Shown here one piece after another: positions 29,431-37,447 of a stretch of DNA of 57,076 nt (positions are counted from its first letter, which is position 1; each line of letters begins with the position of its first letter). The notes under the pieces are model-generated. The model was not told the DNA's origin and ran no database searches. It saw nothing but the letters and a program-made list of their open reading frames with translations. A program made the position numbers and the translations under genes. Source of the DNA: a virus. The stretch is from positions 1-57,076 of IMG/VR virus record IMGVR_UViG_3300037225_000975. The stretch is one strand, 5' to 3'.

Positions 29431-30396
29431 TCACAGTTCTGGATGATGTCTTTTCTTAAGCCGGAAGCTAGCTTCATCGCCCCTGCTGCAGACGGGAAGG
29501 AAGTGGCAGCCGCCGTATTGGTCGCACCTCGACCCGTTCCAGCCAAGATCTCGATCTTTCTGAGTGGTCGTCTTCCACCAGGCATAGAACTCCTCGACCA
29601 GCTTCTGAAGCCTGAACTTGTGGGTCTCCTTCTCATGCCGATCCAGGTGAATCTCGAGTCTTGTGAAGTAGTGATCCTCGTCCTTCATCGCCTCGTCGCC
29701 ACAGCGCTTCGCGTACTCGACCAGGCTCTCGTCCTGGCCCTGCTTCAATCCTGGACGGCGACAGATGTCGTAGATGATCTCGCCAGGCTCCTCGCCCATC
29801 ATCTCGGTGAGAGCCGTCGAGTAGGCGCCGATCTGCGTGTCAAGAGGCAGCGTGTCGCTGATGTTCTTTGACACCTGAGCCTTGAACTTCGTCTCGACCA
29901 GGTGAGGCGTCTTCTTGCCTTGGAACACCCGGTCCATCTTGCCGACATAGGGAACCGAGGCACCGTCGGGCATGGTCAGGTCCAGCTTGAACTTCTCCTC
30001 GATCTTGAGCCAGTCACGTTTCAGATCGCCAACCCCCCATTTCGACCAGTAGGCTGGCAGGATCTTGCCCAGCACCGCGACACTCTCGATCTTGATGTCC
30101 GTCGCCGTCGACGTCAACTCTCGATCTTCTGCCGAGAACTCTTTCTGGGCGTGCGCTAGGTCATCCTGGACGCCGCGAATGAGGCCGTTCACCGTTTTCC
30201 GGTTCGACACCAACGCGTGAGCGATGGCAGAGTGACCTAGCGCCCCAAAGATCAGCGGTTTCGAAGCGTGCGTGCTGTCCAAGCCTCGCACGATGCCAAG
30301 CCTGGCCATCTCCCGGCATTCGAGCCAGATGGACAGCATTGACTGGGATGTTCCGTCCACTCTGGGATCGTAGGTGGAGGATTTTGGAGCTTTCAT
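29431..30396 (-). CDS. Cas4/RecB-like PD-(D/E)xK nuclease with Fe-S cysteines
   Basis: The start at 30396 overlaps the preceding stop (ATGA). Nuclease motifs are VGKMDRVFQG (Asp154) and HLVETKFK (Glu168, Lys170), followed by LDTQIGAYSTAL, the Q..Y motif of RecB-family nucleases. Four cysteines, one near the N-terminus (Cys27 in IWLECREM) and three in CDQYGGCHFLPVC (291, 297, 303), match the iron-sulfur cluster layout of Cas4/AddB-type exonucleases. It probably resects DNA ends for the RecA-like annealase. A linked CRISPR function is not indicated because no array was found. Confidence 0.9.
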   Translation of the reverse strand: MKAPKSSTYDPRVDGTSQSMLSIWLECREMARLGIVRGLDSTHASKPLIFGALGHSAIAHALVSNRKTVNGLIRGVQDDLAHAQKEFSAEDRELTSTATDIKIESVAVLGKILPAYWSKWGVGDLKRDWLKIEEKFKLDLTMPDGASVPYVGKMDRVFQGKKTPHLVETKFKAQVSKNISDTLPLDTQIGAYSTALTEMMGEEPGEIIYDICRRPGLKQGQDESLVEYAKRCGDEAMKDEDHYFTRLEIHLDRHEKETHKFRLQKLVEEFYAWWKTTTQKDRDLGWNGSRCDQYGGCHFLPVCSRGDEASFRLKKRHHPEL

Positions 30397-31022
30397 AGAT
30401 GTCCTTTCACGAACAGGCCGATCCCGACCGCGTCCATCTCGTGCGACTTGTCGGTCTTGGGTCGCCATTTGGGAAGCTTCGCGCGGATGCGTGGTTCCAA
30501 GATGTCTTTCGGCATATTACCCTTCCACTCCATGATCGGCACTGGACAGAAGATGCTGGATTGGTTGTTGCAGAGCTTGCCCATGACGGCGCCGAACACG
30601 GTCGTGAGCTTCACCAGGTCACCATCCCTGGCTGCCGCGAGTCCCTTGCCCGCCTCCATGAACTGGGGCAGCTCGGCGTACACGACCATGACGGTCGACC
30701 TCCTGGCGATATCACCGAGTCGATCCGCGATCTCGGCGGCGTGCCACCACCATGGTCGATTCTTCGTCGGTGACGAGATCGAACCGGAATCGATGGGTGG
30801 CACGAGCTCGTCATGCTGCATCCTGCTCCAGAGAGCCCAGCCAGTTCCGCCGAGCCCCGGGTCGACGGTGAGGAAGTTGCCGAGGTTCCCGAAAAGCTTG
30901 TACGTGTTGCCTTTCTCGTTCTCGCCGAGCGCGCCGACGCCGACAAGTTCTTTTCGAGATCCTACGAGAGCGAACCCCAAGGTCGACGTCATCTTGACCA
31001 GTTTCTTCTTGAGCAACCTCAT
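30393..31022 (-). CDS. RuvC-like resolvase (RNase H fold), 209 aa
   Basis: Motif I reads LTVDPGLGGTGWALW (Asp54), motif II VVYAELPQ (Glu117), and the C-terminal SHEMDAVGIGLF gives the His/Asp of motif III-IV (~193-204). This layout matches RuvC-type Holliday-junction resolvases seen in phages. The start at 31022 and the stop both overlap neighbouring genes by four bases. It should process branched replication or recombination intermediates before packaging. Confidence 0.85.
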   Translation of the reverse strand: MRLLKKKLVKMTSTLGFALVGSRKELVGVGALGENEKGNTYKLFGNLGNFLTVDPGLGGTGWALWSRMQHDELVPPIDSGSISSPTKNRPWWWHAAEIADRLGDIARRSTVMVVYAELPQFMEAGKGLAAARDGDLVKLTTVFGAVMGKLCNNQSSIFCPVPIMEWKGNMPKDILEPRIRAKLPKWRPKTDKSHEMDAVGIGLFVKGHL

Positions 31023-32365
31023 CCGAGCCTCCTGTTGGTTTGAATCTTGGTCATGAGCCACTGGGCTGACTCATTCTTCGCAGCAAGAGACTCGAGGACA
31101 TCCTCGTCGACAGTGCGCTCCGTCACCAGGTCGACCACGAGGATCGGAGCTTTCTTCAAAGGATGCTCGAGTCGGTCTTCCGACTGGCGTCTTCCTTCAA
31201 ATGAGTACGGGCTGCTGAAATAGATCTCAGTGTCAGCAGCAGAAAGATCGAGACCGTACTTGCCGCACGCCACCTGGCAGAGGAAGACGCGTCGCTTGCC
31301 TTCATGGAATAGGCTCCTCCGCCGCCTTCGTTCTGGCACCTCAACCTCGCCGGAAACCCACGTGGCGCTAATGTTTGCCGCCTTCAGCTCCCGCCACACC
31401 CGAGCTAGCTCGAGGTTGAAGGAGAACCAGACCACGACCTGCTCGTTCTTGAGTTGAGTCAAAAGCAAGTCGACCAGGGCCGCGTACTTCCAGCACGGTA
31501 GCTCTCTCCCCGGCACGTGGCCTCCGGCTATCCTGCGGATCCAGGTACCGACCACGAGCGAGTTCTTCGCCTCGAGACCTGGAATCTCCCACCTCTCGAC
31601 TGACTGCCGGTAGATCCGCAAGGCGTCACCTTCCAGGGATCCGGTCAGCTTCTCTCGGATCTTGATCGAGCCGAGACCTGCTTCCTGGCGAGTGAGGATG
31701 TGACCATCGACATGGAACTGCTCCTTGATCTTCTTGGCCGATCCGGGCCTGGCCATGATGTCAAACCCGGCCTTGAAAAAGTGACGCTGCTGCCATGTCC
31801 AGTAATTGCTGCAGCCCATCCACTCGCCACCAGAGGCGAAAGCCATCTGGGTCCACACTTCGAGCAGTGATTCAGGATTAGTGAGACCGGTGAGGATGGC
31901 GCGAATCGGCGCGGTGCTCAGCTCCCTGACGGCGACCTTCGTGATCTGAGCTCTCGGATTTTTGACGGCCGTGCTCTCATCCAGCAAGATGGCGTGCCAG
32001 TTTCCTAACCAGGCAGATGACGTGTGAAGCAGCGTCTCGTACTGGATCAGATACCAGCCGGCCTCGCCACCACCATGCTTCTCCATGATCTTTTCGCGCT
32101 TCTTCTTCTCGCCTTTGATCATGGTCCAGCGGAGTGATTCCTTCTCCAACTCCTCCTGCCAGGAGACGAGCGGCGTCGACGGCGCCACCACCAGAACTTG
32201 CTCGCATCCTGGCTCGATTCCGGCAACCTTGAGACGATGCTGACACCATCGGATCGACGTGATCGTCTTGCCGAGCCGCATCTCCATGATGAACGCTGCC
32301 CAGTCCTGGTCAGCGAACCGATCGAAGGCGACCTGCTGGTGCGGCATCAGCTCGCGACGCTTCAC
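31019..32365 (-). CDS. SNF2-family DNA helicase/ATPase, 448 aa
   Basis: Motif I is MEMRLGKT (~27-34, compare EMGLGKT of SNF2 proteins). Motif II is LLDESTAVKN (Asp129-Glu130). A motif III-like LTGLTNPES follows, and motifs V-VI read LDLSAADTEIYFSS and EGRRQSEDRLEHP (~389-402). The C-terminal RecA-like domain is complete. Such single-polypeptide helicases are common in phage replication and recombination modules. It overlaps the next and previous genes by four bases. Confidence 0.9.
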   Translation of the reverse strand: MKRRELMPHQQVAFDRFADQDWAAFIMEMRLGKTITSIRWCQHRLKVAGIEPGCEQVLVVAPSTPLVSWQEELEKESLRWTMIKGEKKKREKIMEKHGGGEAGWYLIQYETLLHTSSAWLGNWHAILLDESTAVKNPRAQITKVAVRELSTAPIRAILTGLTNPESLLEVWTQMAFASGGEWMGCSNYWTWQQRHFFKAGFDIMARPGSAKKIKEQFHVDGHILTRQEAGLGSIKIREKLTGSLEGDALRIYRQSVERWEIPGLEAKNSLVVGTWIRRIAGGHVPGRELPCWKYAALVDLLLTQLKNEQVVVWFSFNLELARVWRELKAANISATWVSGEVEVPERRRRRSLFHEGKRRVFLCQVACGKYGLDLSAADTEIYFSSPYSFEGRRQSEDRLEHPLKKAPILVVDLVTERTVDEDVLESLAAKNESAQWLMTKIQTNRRLG

Positions 32366-32625
32366 TTGCGCTTCCTCGCCAAGCTGACGGTTTTCTTGAC
32401 GACCCGCGAGCAGATGATGTCCGCCGCGAAACTGTTCACAAAGAGATGCGTCGGGTAGACCTCGCCGAATCCGAAAGTGATGTTTTCGATATTCGGCTTT
32501 TCGTTAATCGTGAGCTCGTGGCACCAGAAGCGAAAGACTCGGCCTTTCTGATCGCCAGCGCGGACATCCACTGTGACGAGATGCGGGCGAGGCTTCTTGA
32601 TGCTGGTTCTGCGAACTGCAGTCAT
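32362..32625 (-). CDS. unknown basic protein, 87 aa
   Basis: AAGGAG lies a few bases before ATG at 32625, overlapping the previous stop. The product is basic at the N-terminus (MTAVRRTSIKKPRPHLVTVD), has a beta middle (VRAGDQKGRVFRFWCHELTI) and a basic end (VVKKTVSLARKRK). Nucleic-acid binding is possible. It is coupled to the SNF2-like helicase, so the pair may act together. Confidence 0.7.
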   Translation of the reverse strand: MTAVRRTSIKKPRPHLVTVDVRAGDQKGRVFRFWCHELTINEKPNIENITFGFGEVYPTHLFVNSFAADIICSRVVKKTVSLARKRK

Positions 32626-32882
32626 GACGTTCTCCTTCGCCCTTCGGCGTCGTATGCGTGTGAGCGGATTCTGGCTCGGCCGCGGCTCCTGTAGAAGCCG
32701 GTGCCAGCATTGTACTGGTGCCTCATCCACGAGACGCGCTGGATCGATGCGGCTCGCTTATTGGACGGGAATGCCGCCTGAGCAACCAACCTGAGTTCCT
32801 GGTCGGTGAGCGGCGTTGAGGATTTCTTGCGAAGTAGCTCGTTCATTTCGAACAGCTGCTTCCAGAGATCGACGATTTTCAT
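32622..32882 (-). CDS. unknown protein, 86 aa
   Basis: The ATG at 32882 is preceded by AAAGGA. The product has a Leu-rich N-terminus (MKIVDLWKQLFEMNELLRKK), SSTPLTDQELRLVAQAAFPS, and a basic Tyr/Arg-rich C-terminus. It is the first gene downstream of the 32.9-kb repeat element; the GGTGAGAATAACTA copy lies 20-34 bases upstream of its start. Confidence 0.7.
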   Translation of the reverse strand: MKIVDLWKQLFEMNELLRKKSSTPLTDQELRLVAQAAFPSNKRAASIQRVSWMRHQYNAGTGFYRSRGRARIRSHAYDAEGRRRTS

Positions 32883-32901
32883 CGAGTCCTTTCTTTCCGA
32901 A

Positions 32902-33008
32902 TAGTTATTCTCACCGACTACCCCCCTTGATATGTATCTCTTAACTTACTCTCTTAAGAGAGAAGAGAAATTAGTTCAAGAATAGTATAAGGGGGCTACT
33001 TGGTGAGA
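32902..33008. repeat. dyad element related to the 11.5-kb region, with covarying G/C runs
   Basis: The left arm is TAGTTATTCTCACC (32902-32915) followed by GACTACCCCCC and ATATGTATCTC. The right arm is AAGGGGGCTACTTGGTGAGA (up to 33008). The centre is AT-rich with a perfect CTCTCTTAAGAGAG palindrome. Compared with 11496-11674, the C and G runs are exchanged in both arms, so arm complementarity is kept. The right arm is less conserved after GGTGAGA. Confidence 0.65.
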
Positions 33009-33191
33009 GAAAGTCTTCAGAGGACAAATCACGAACCAGCGCTGTGCTTGTTTCCATGAAAATGTCGCTCGACGACCATCGTCAAAAGCCACGACGATCA
33101 TGACCCCGTGGACCCGACGATGCCTCTGGACCACGACTCCGCTGCCGTGGTACAGATGCTCGACGAGGTCTTTGGGGTGAGGACATCTCAT
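32976..33191 (-). CDS. small beta-domain protein, 71 aa
   Basis: MRCPHPKDLVEHLYHGSGVV followed by HGVMIVVAFDDGRRATFSWK is a compact beta domain, HGxGxV...VxF.DG, as in small Tudor/SH3-like domains of phage and helicase C-termini. Its last residues overlap the right arm of the repeat element, so the end may be poorly constrained. It lies 22 bases after the 149-aa gene; the ribosome binding site is weak. Confidence 0.5.
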   Translation of the reverse strand: MRCPHPKDLVEHLYHGSGVVVQRHRRVHGVMIVVAFDDGRRATFSWKQAQRWFVICPLKTFSHQVAPLYYS

Positions 33192-33213
33192 ATCATCGGG
33201 ATCCTAGGCTGGC

Positions 33214-33663
33214 TCACCAGACTTCGAAACCTTCGCCGCATCCGCGAAGGAACGCGACGAACTCCTCGAGATGCTCGATGCTGGCTGAGTATGGCGATTC
33301 TTCGATCTTCGTAGGGGAACCGCTCTTGAGTTGACCTGCGCGATCGACGTGGACATCATCACGCTTCCAGTTCTTGACGTGGATGACGTCTAAACCAGCG
33401 GCCTTGATGGCCATCACCTTCCTGGCCATCGCATCGGAGAGTATCTTGACTTGATCAGCAGTGCGAGGACCATCTCCATCGTTGAATGACATGCCCTTCA
33501 AGATCTCGTCAGAGAGACTAGTTTTGCCAGTCTCGGCGCGATGCTCATTCTCGCACTCGATGATGAGATAGAGAATTGGTCTCCAGGACCAGATGTTGGC
33601 CCTGAAATATTTGCCTGCTTCGGTGACGGGCTTGATGCCCGAGACGTCCATGCCCATGATCAT
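33214..33663 (-). CDS. conserved phage protein of unknown function, 149 aa
   Basis: The start at 33663 overlaps the HTH gene stop (ATGA). The N-terminus (MGMDVSGIKPVTEAGKYFRA, NIWSWRPILYLIIECENEHR) matches a widespread but uncharacterised phage protein family with the pattern G.DV.G..P..E.G.YFR.N.W.WRPL. The rest is helical with a short beta part (IHVKNWKRDDVHVDRAGQ). Function unknown, probably early. Confidence 0.8.
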   Translation of the reverse strand: MIMGMDVSGIKPVTEAGKYFRANIWSWRPILYLIIECENEHRAETGKTSLSDEILKGMSFNDGDGPRTADQVKILSDAMARKVMAIKAAGLDVIHVKNWKRDDVHVDRAGQLKSGSPTKIEESPYSASIEHLEEFVAFLRGCGEGFEVW

Positions 33664-33839
33664 CTCCAGGAGTGGGTGAAACCACGAATGATGTAGCTGA
33701 TATTGGACTGGGTGGTGCGGTACATGACGCCCAGATCTTCCTGACTCATCAGCGATTTCCTGGCAAGCCACCTGATAGCGCGCACTTGGAAATCGTGGAG
33801 GCGATGAGTTCTGTGACGACGATCGATGCCGTGAGCCAT
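33660..33839 (-). CDS. small helix-turn-helix protein, 59 aa
   Basis: The ATG at 33839 follows CAGGGA; an in-frame ATG at 33887 without ribosome binding site is the alternative. The segment FQVRAIRWLARKSLMSQEDL with GVMYRTTQSNISYIIRGFTH looks like a helix-turn-helix (S.EDLGVMYRTTQSNISYII). It is the first gene of the early minus-strand operon, so it could be an early regulator acting on phage promoters, for instance at the GGTGAGAATAAC sites. Partner or target is not shown. Confidence 0.65.
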   Translation of the reverse strand: MAHGIDRRHRTHRLHDFQVRAIRWLARKSLMSQEDLGVMYRTTQSNISYIIRGFTHSWR

Positions 33840-33974
33840 GAGGTTTCCCTGGGGTTGGACGGGCTCATCATGGCGCCATTTCGACATGTAAACTAGAGAC
33901 CTTTGGTTCTTTCAGAAGCATGCTTTAGGCCCGATTCATCAGTTTTCGCAGTTAAGTAAGTTACCTAAGTCATT

Positions 33975-34004
33975 ATTATCACAGTATCTATGATTTCCTG
34001 TTTA
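33975..34004 (-). promoter_or_regulatory. candidate early minus-strand promoter
   Basis: On the minus strand, -10 element GATAAT (33975-33980) has an upstream TG (extended -10 TGTGATAAT). A -35-like TAAACA (33999-34004) lies 18 bases upstream. It would drive the early block starting with the HTH protein. The -35 overlaps the plus-strand promoter -35, so the two are divergent and may compete. Confidence 0.45.
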
Positions 34005-34028
34005 CATATCTGAAGCAAGTGCTAATCT
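34001..34028 (+). promoter_or_regulatory. candidate plus-strand promoter
   Basis: TTTACA (34001-34006) and TAATCT (34023-34028) with a 16-base spacer lie about 30 bases before the first plus-strand gene, whose ATG (34060) has AGGAG upstream. The region between 33900 and 34028 is AT-rich compared with the rest of the window. Likely sigma70-type, read by host polymerase. Confidence 0.5.
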
Positions 34029-34059
34029 ACTCTCTGCAATGCGAACCCAGGAGAAAGCC

Positions 34060-34380
34060 ATGATCGTTTACCTCTCACAAAAGATCTGGGCCAGCGAACC
34101 CATCTACCAGCAGGTGATGGAAATCGCGGCTCGTCACGGCGGCTGCAGAACGGCCACCATCTCCGAAGCTGCTGGCTTGGAACTACAGGCTCTTCTCAAG
34201 TTCCTAGGTCATGACCACACCAGGCAGGAGTGCCAGCTTGCCTTCCACTTCGCTGGCCGCAGCCAGCAGCAGCGAGACCTCGTCGCGAAGTCCAATGGCT
34301 GGAAGAAGTCCCGTGCTGCCGACGATGATTCAGACGAGCCGAGAACGTACGAAGGCCTCCCAGACAGCATCGAGGTCTAG
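34060..34380 (+). CDS. unknown early protein, 106 aa
   Basis: AGGAG precedes the ATG at 34060, which is preferred over an in-frame ATG at 34039. The product MIVYLSQKIWASEPIYQQVM is followed by EIAARHGGCRTATISEAAGL, then an Arg/Asp-rich tail. The N-terminal half is helical and may bind DNA (TISEAAGLELQALLKFLGHD resembles a helix-turn-helix), but this is uncertain. First gene of the plus-strand operon. Confidence 0.7.
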   Translation: MIVYLSQKIWASEPIYQQVMEIAARHGGCRTATISEAAGLELQALLKFLGHDHTRQECQLAFHFAGRSQQQRDLVAKSNGWKKSRAADDDSDEPRTYEGLPDSIEV

Positions 34381-34382
34381 CC

Positions 34383-34700
34383 ATGAGCCGCCCCAACTAC
34401 TTCCAGGTCATGTCGGCCGAGGTTTCAGGTCTCGCTCGCTGGCTCAACTGGCGCCACGCCGTCAACGACATCATCGCCAACGGCGCCTTCCATTCGATGG
34501 TCGACGGCAGGATCATCCGCACCAGAGAGCCTACCCGCGTGTACGAGCAGCTCCTCTACGCGACCCAAGGCCTCGCTTCGAAGCGCCAGATCCGCGGCTG
34601 CAACCGCAGCCAGAGAATCGCTCTCCGCCTCATGGGCCGAGCCAAGCTGCTCACCCCCAGCCTCGCCAAGATATACGTCGCCATCCTACTCAAGCGCTGA
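34383..34700 (+). CDS. unknown early protein, 105 aa
   Basis: The start lies three bases after the preceding stop. The product is basic and helical (SRPNYFQVMSAEVSGLARWL, NRSQRIALRLMGRAKLLTPS). No family recognised. Position two in the plus-strand operon suggests an early, possibly host-directed role. Confidence 0.7.
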   Translation: MSRPNYFQVMSAEVSGLARWLNWRHAVNDIIANGAFHSMVDGRIIRTREPTRVYEQLLYATQGLASKRQIRGCNRSQRIALRLMGRAKLLTPSLAKIYVAILLKR

Positions 34701-34734
34701 ACCTCTCAACCGACCCCACTCCAAGGAGAACCCC

Positions 34735-35937
34735 GTGACCACCGCGCTAACCAAGGCCTCGAAGAAGGCCGCCCCCTCCACCAAGCCCAAGAACCTCTAC
34801 GAGGCTCACAATCAGTGGCGCGACCGCCCTGACGACGAGCGCTTCTGGACCATCGATGAGATGCGGGATCGCTGCCACAAGGCCGACCAGGCTCGCAGAG
34901 TCCTGGATGACGTCAAGATCAAGAGCATCGGCGTCGATGCCAGCATGCGTCTCCGCATCGGGGACGTGACCGCGCCGATGACGAACTGGGCCTTTCGCCA
35001 GGTGTGCAATCGCGCCGAGGTGCCGGCTCACTTCCTGGCGACCATCCCGACCGACAAGGCGGCTGACCTCCTTGACTGGTCGATCAAGAACCGCATCGCC
35101 GACACCAGCCTGAGCCGCATCTCAGTTGCTGGTGGCAGCGTGGAGGCCTTCACGAGCAGCCGCTACGCCTACATTCCGAACTACAAGATCTGCGATGGCC
35201 TGCGCGTCCTGGAAGGTCTCGGTTGGCGCGTGCCGCCGGCTCGTCCAGTCTCGGAGAACTCGGCCGGAGCCAAGAAAGCGACTCAAAAAGATGTTCTGAA
35301 GAAGAATGGAAAGAGCGGGCTCACGGTCAAGATTGGTGATTGGATCGCGCCCGCAGGACTCTACGCCAGCGCTAAAGACATGTTTGCCTTTCTGGTCAAC
35401 GAGAACGCCTTGGTCGATGATGGCGCCAACAACGGTCTCAAGCGCGGCATCTTCGTGTCCAACTCCGAGGTCGGGGCAGCCGCTTTCAAGATCACCTGTT
35501 TCCTGTATGACACCGTCTGTGGCAATCACATCGTCTGGGGAGCGACCAAGGCCGTCTCTGCCTCGATCCGTCATCTAGGTGACGAGGCTGGCAACCGTGC
35601 CTTCGGCGCCTTGGAAGGCGATCTGTCTGCCTGGGCCGAAGCTGATGGTGGCGAGTTGACGAAATCGATCCGCGCCGCTCGCAGGACCATCATCGGCGAC
35701 ACTGCGGAAGAGATCGCCGACTCGCTAGTGCTTCACAAGCGGCTGTACATCGGCAAGGCCGACGCCATCAAGGCCTACGAGCTGTGCGAGAAGCTGGATG
35801 GAGACCGCGTCAACCCCAGGTCGGTCTGGGGCATGGTCACCGGCTACACCCGCCTCAGTCAGGCCGAGCCCTGCGCCGATCGGCGAGTCTACCTCGAGGA
35901 AGGAGCCGGTCGCCTGATGCAGCTGGCGTCGAACTGA
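34735..35937 (+). CDS. DUF932-type phage protein, 400 aa
   Basis: AAGGAG precedes a GTG start at 34735. The protein has the DUF932 pattern: an N-terminal region with a basic leader and FWTIDEMRDRCHKADQARRV, central IKSIGVDASMRLRIGDVTAP, FAFRQVCNRAEVPAHFLATI-like sequence, and RGIFVSNSEVGAAAFKITCF with LYDTVCGNHIVWGAT in the C-terminal half. The family is common in phages and plasmids, often near recombination genes, with unknown biochemistry. It is the largest gene of the plus operon. Confidence 0.8.
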   Translation: MTTALTKASKKAAPSTKPKNLYEAHNQWRDRPDDERFWTIDEMRDRCHKADQARRVLDDVKIKSIGVDASMRLRIGDVTAPMTNWAFRQVCNRAEVPAHFLATIPTDKAADLLDWSIKNRIADTSLSRISVAGGSVEAFTSSRYAYIPNYKICDGLRVLEGLGWRVPPARPVSENSAGAKKATQKDVLKKNGKSGLTVKIGDWIAPAGLYASAKDMFAFLVNENALVDDGANNGLKRGIFVSNSEVGAAAFKITCFLYDTVCGNHIVWGATKAVSASIRHLGDEAGNRAFGALEGDLSAWAEADGGELTKSIRAARRTIIGDTAEEIADSLVLHKRLYIGKADAIKAYELCEKLDGDRVNPRSVWGMVTGYTRLSQAEPCADRRVYLEEGAGRLMQLASN

Positions 35938-36030
35938 CATCACCGCCTGACGAGGCCGATCGGTATCGGCCGAAACCAGCCATCTGGCTGGTCGCGGAAA
36001 CCAACCAACCACCGCATCCAGGAGAATCCC

Positions 36031-36648
36031 ATGCGTCTCGCCATCGAGCTCAAGCTCGCCAACCCGACCACCTGTCAGGCCCATGTCGGCATCCTCGAAG
36101 ACACGATGGTCTTTCCGGTGATCGTCGCCTTCACGAAGGACAAGACCTCCAAGTGGCACTTCGAGTCCATCGGCATCGACATCGGCAAGGGGAATCCCCA
36201 CCCCGACGTGCTGCTGGAGATCGCTGCCCAAGTCTTCAAGGAGCTCGCCAAGCACGATCCCCTCACCTTGACTCCTCGAGAACTGCTGTTCCGATCCGGC
36301 AAGTCGCTCAGCCGCCAAGTGTGCTTTGACCCGATCCAGAAGAAGCATGTCATGACCCGTACCCTGGAGGGTCGCGAGGCAGTGTGGTGGGCCGTGACCG
36401 GCAAGGGCAAGCACCTTCATGCCGATGCGAGCGTCGACAATGCCGACGGCGAGAAGCAGGCCAAGATCTTCCTCAAGGCCCAGGTGGCCGAGCTGATGGA
36501 GGCCCACCCGAACGAGATCAAGAATCTCGGCGAATGGTTTGCTGGCGGTTGCAAGGTCGAGCGCGAGGATGCCGGCGCCTCGGACTACGTCAAGCTGGAC
36601 GACATCGAGCCGCTGCCGATCACCGCGACCAAGGCCGAGAAGGCGTGA
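36031..36648 (+). CDS. unknown protein, 205 aa
   Basis: CCAGGAG precedes ATG at 36031. The protein has an N-terminal beta sheet (RLAIELKLANPTTCQAHVGI), SIGIDIGKGNPHPDVLLEIA, and a C-terminal acidic tail. The AQVFKELAKHDPLTLTPREL helix and LGEWFAGGCKVEREDAG are distinctive, but no family is recognised. It is coupled to the next gene by a GTGA overlap. Confidence 0.7.
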   Translation: MRLAIELKLANPTTCQAHVGILEDTMVFPVIVAFTKDKTSKWHFESIGIDIGKGNPHPDVLLEIAAQVFKELAKHDPLTLTPRELLFRSGKSLSRQVCFDPIQKKHVMTRTLEGREAVWWAVTGKGKHLHADASVDNADGEKQAKIFLKAQVAELMEAHPNEIKNLGEWFAGGCKVEREDAGASDYVKLDDIEPLPITATKAEKA

Positions 36649-36926
36649 AGCTAGTCATTCGGAAGAAGGGGGAGGCGGCGAGAGCCGTCTCCCTCGAATC
36701 CTTGGCAACGACCGAGCTCGAGTCGTCAGGTCAGGCCGGGATCAGTCCCAGGGAGTTTCATCGACGTCATCCCGGTCAAGATCTGATCCATCACGTGAAA
36801 GCTTTGGCTGCCGCCGCGAAGAAGCTCAGAGCCAAAGCATCCTGGTCGCCCATCAGAGGCGATCAGGGTGCCGCCCAGGAAGCTCGATACCACATGCACG
36901 GCATCGAGCCGGCGAAGGAGGACTGA
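36645..36926 (+). CDS. unknown basic protein, 93 aa
   Basis: A GTG start at 36645 overlaps the previous stop (GTGA) and its own TGA overlaps the next ATG (TGATG). The product is basic and helical (VKLVIRKKGEAARAVSLESL, HVKALAAAAKKLRAKASWSP). DNA binding or association with the next (glycosylase-like) protein is plausible, not shown. Confidence 0.6.
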   Translation: MKLVIRKKGEAARAVSLESLATTELESSGQAGISPREFHRRHPGQDLIHHVKALAAAAKKLRAKASWSPIRGDQGAAQEARYHMHGIEPAKED

Positions 36927-37447
36927 TGCGAGACTTCAAGTTCGACGGATCGCGGTTCGCCGGGGTCACGACCGCTGACTTCAATCATGGAATAGGACCC
37001 AGGCGCCCGATGATCATCGGCCAGGCACCGGCTCGATCTGGAGGACCTCCCATCACCGGTCGATGCGGCGAGAAGCTCGCCGACCTGCTCGGTATCTCGA
37101 TGGAGAAGTTCCTGGAGACGTTCGTTCGAGGCAACCTGATCCAGGAGTGGCCTGGCAAGTCAGGTCGAGGCGATGAGTTCCCTCGATCGTTGGGAATCAT
37201 GGCGGCGTTTCAGATCATGAGCAGTGGCGCCTTGAAAGATCGCCGGATCGTTCTCCTGGGTCGCGAGGTGGCGAGATGTTTTCGCATCACGCCGGACAAA
37301 GCTGACTACCTGGACAAGGTGGATCTGGTTGGCGGTCGAGCTCTTCTGCTTCCTCACCCATCAGGCGTCTCGAGATGGTGGAATTGTTCTCGACGATCCA
37401 CCGCTGCAAAGAGAGCTCTCCGGGCATTCCTGGCTGAGTACTTGTGA
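36926..37447 (+). CDS. uracil-DNA-glycosylase-fold protein, 173 aa
   Basis: MIIGQAPARSGGPPITGR (~28-45) matches the N-terminal loop of the UDG superfamily (G.APG..E/G). DRRIVLLGREVARCF forms the central strand and LLPHPSGVSRWWN (~143-155) is the C-terminal HPS motif region with the DNA-intercalating loop. The classical Asp/Asn activator after GQAP is not obvious; the position reads Ala/Arg. Possible roles: removal of uracil from phage DNA (dCMP deaminase raises dUMP), inhibition of host UDG, or modified-base handling. Coupled to the preceding gene. Confidence 0.8.
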   Translation: MRDFKFDGSRFAGVTTADFNHGIGPRRPMIIGQAPARSGGPPITGRCGEKLADLLGISMEKFLETFVRGNLIQEWPGKSGRGDEFPRSLGIMAAFQIMSSGALKDRRIVLLGREVARCFRITPDKADYLDKVDLVGGRALLLPHPSGVSRWWNCSRRSTAAKRALRAFLAEYL

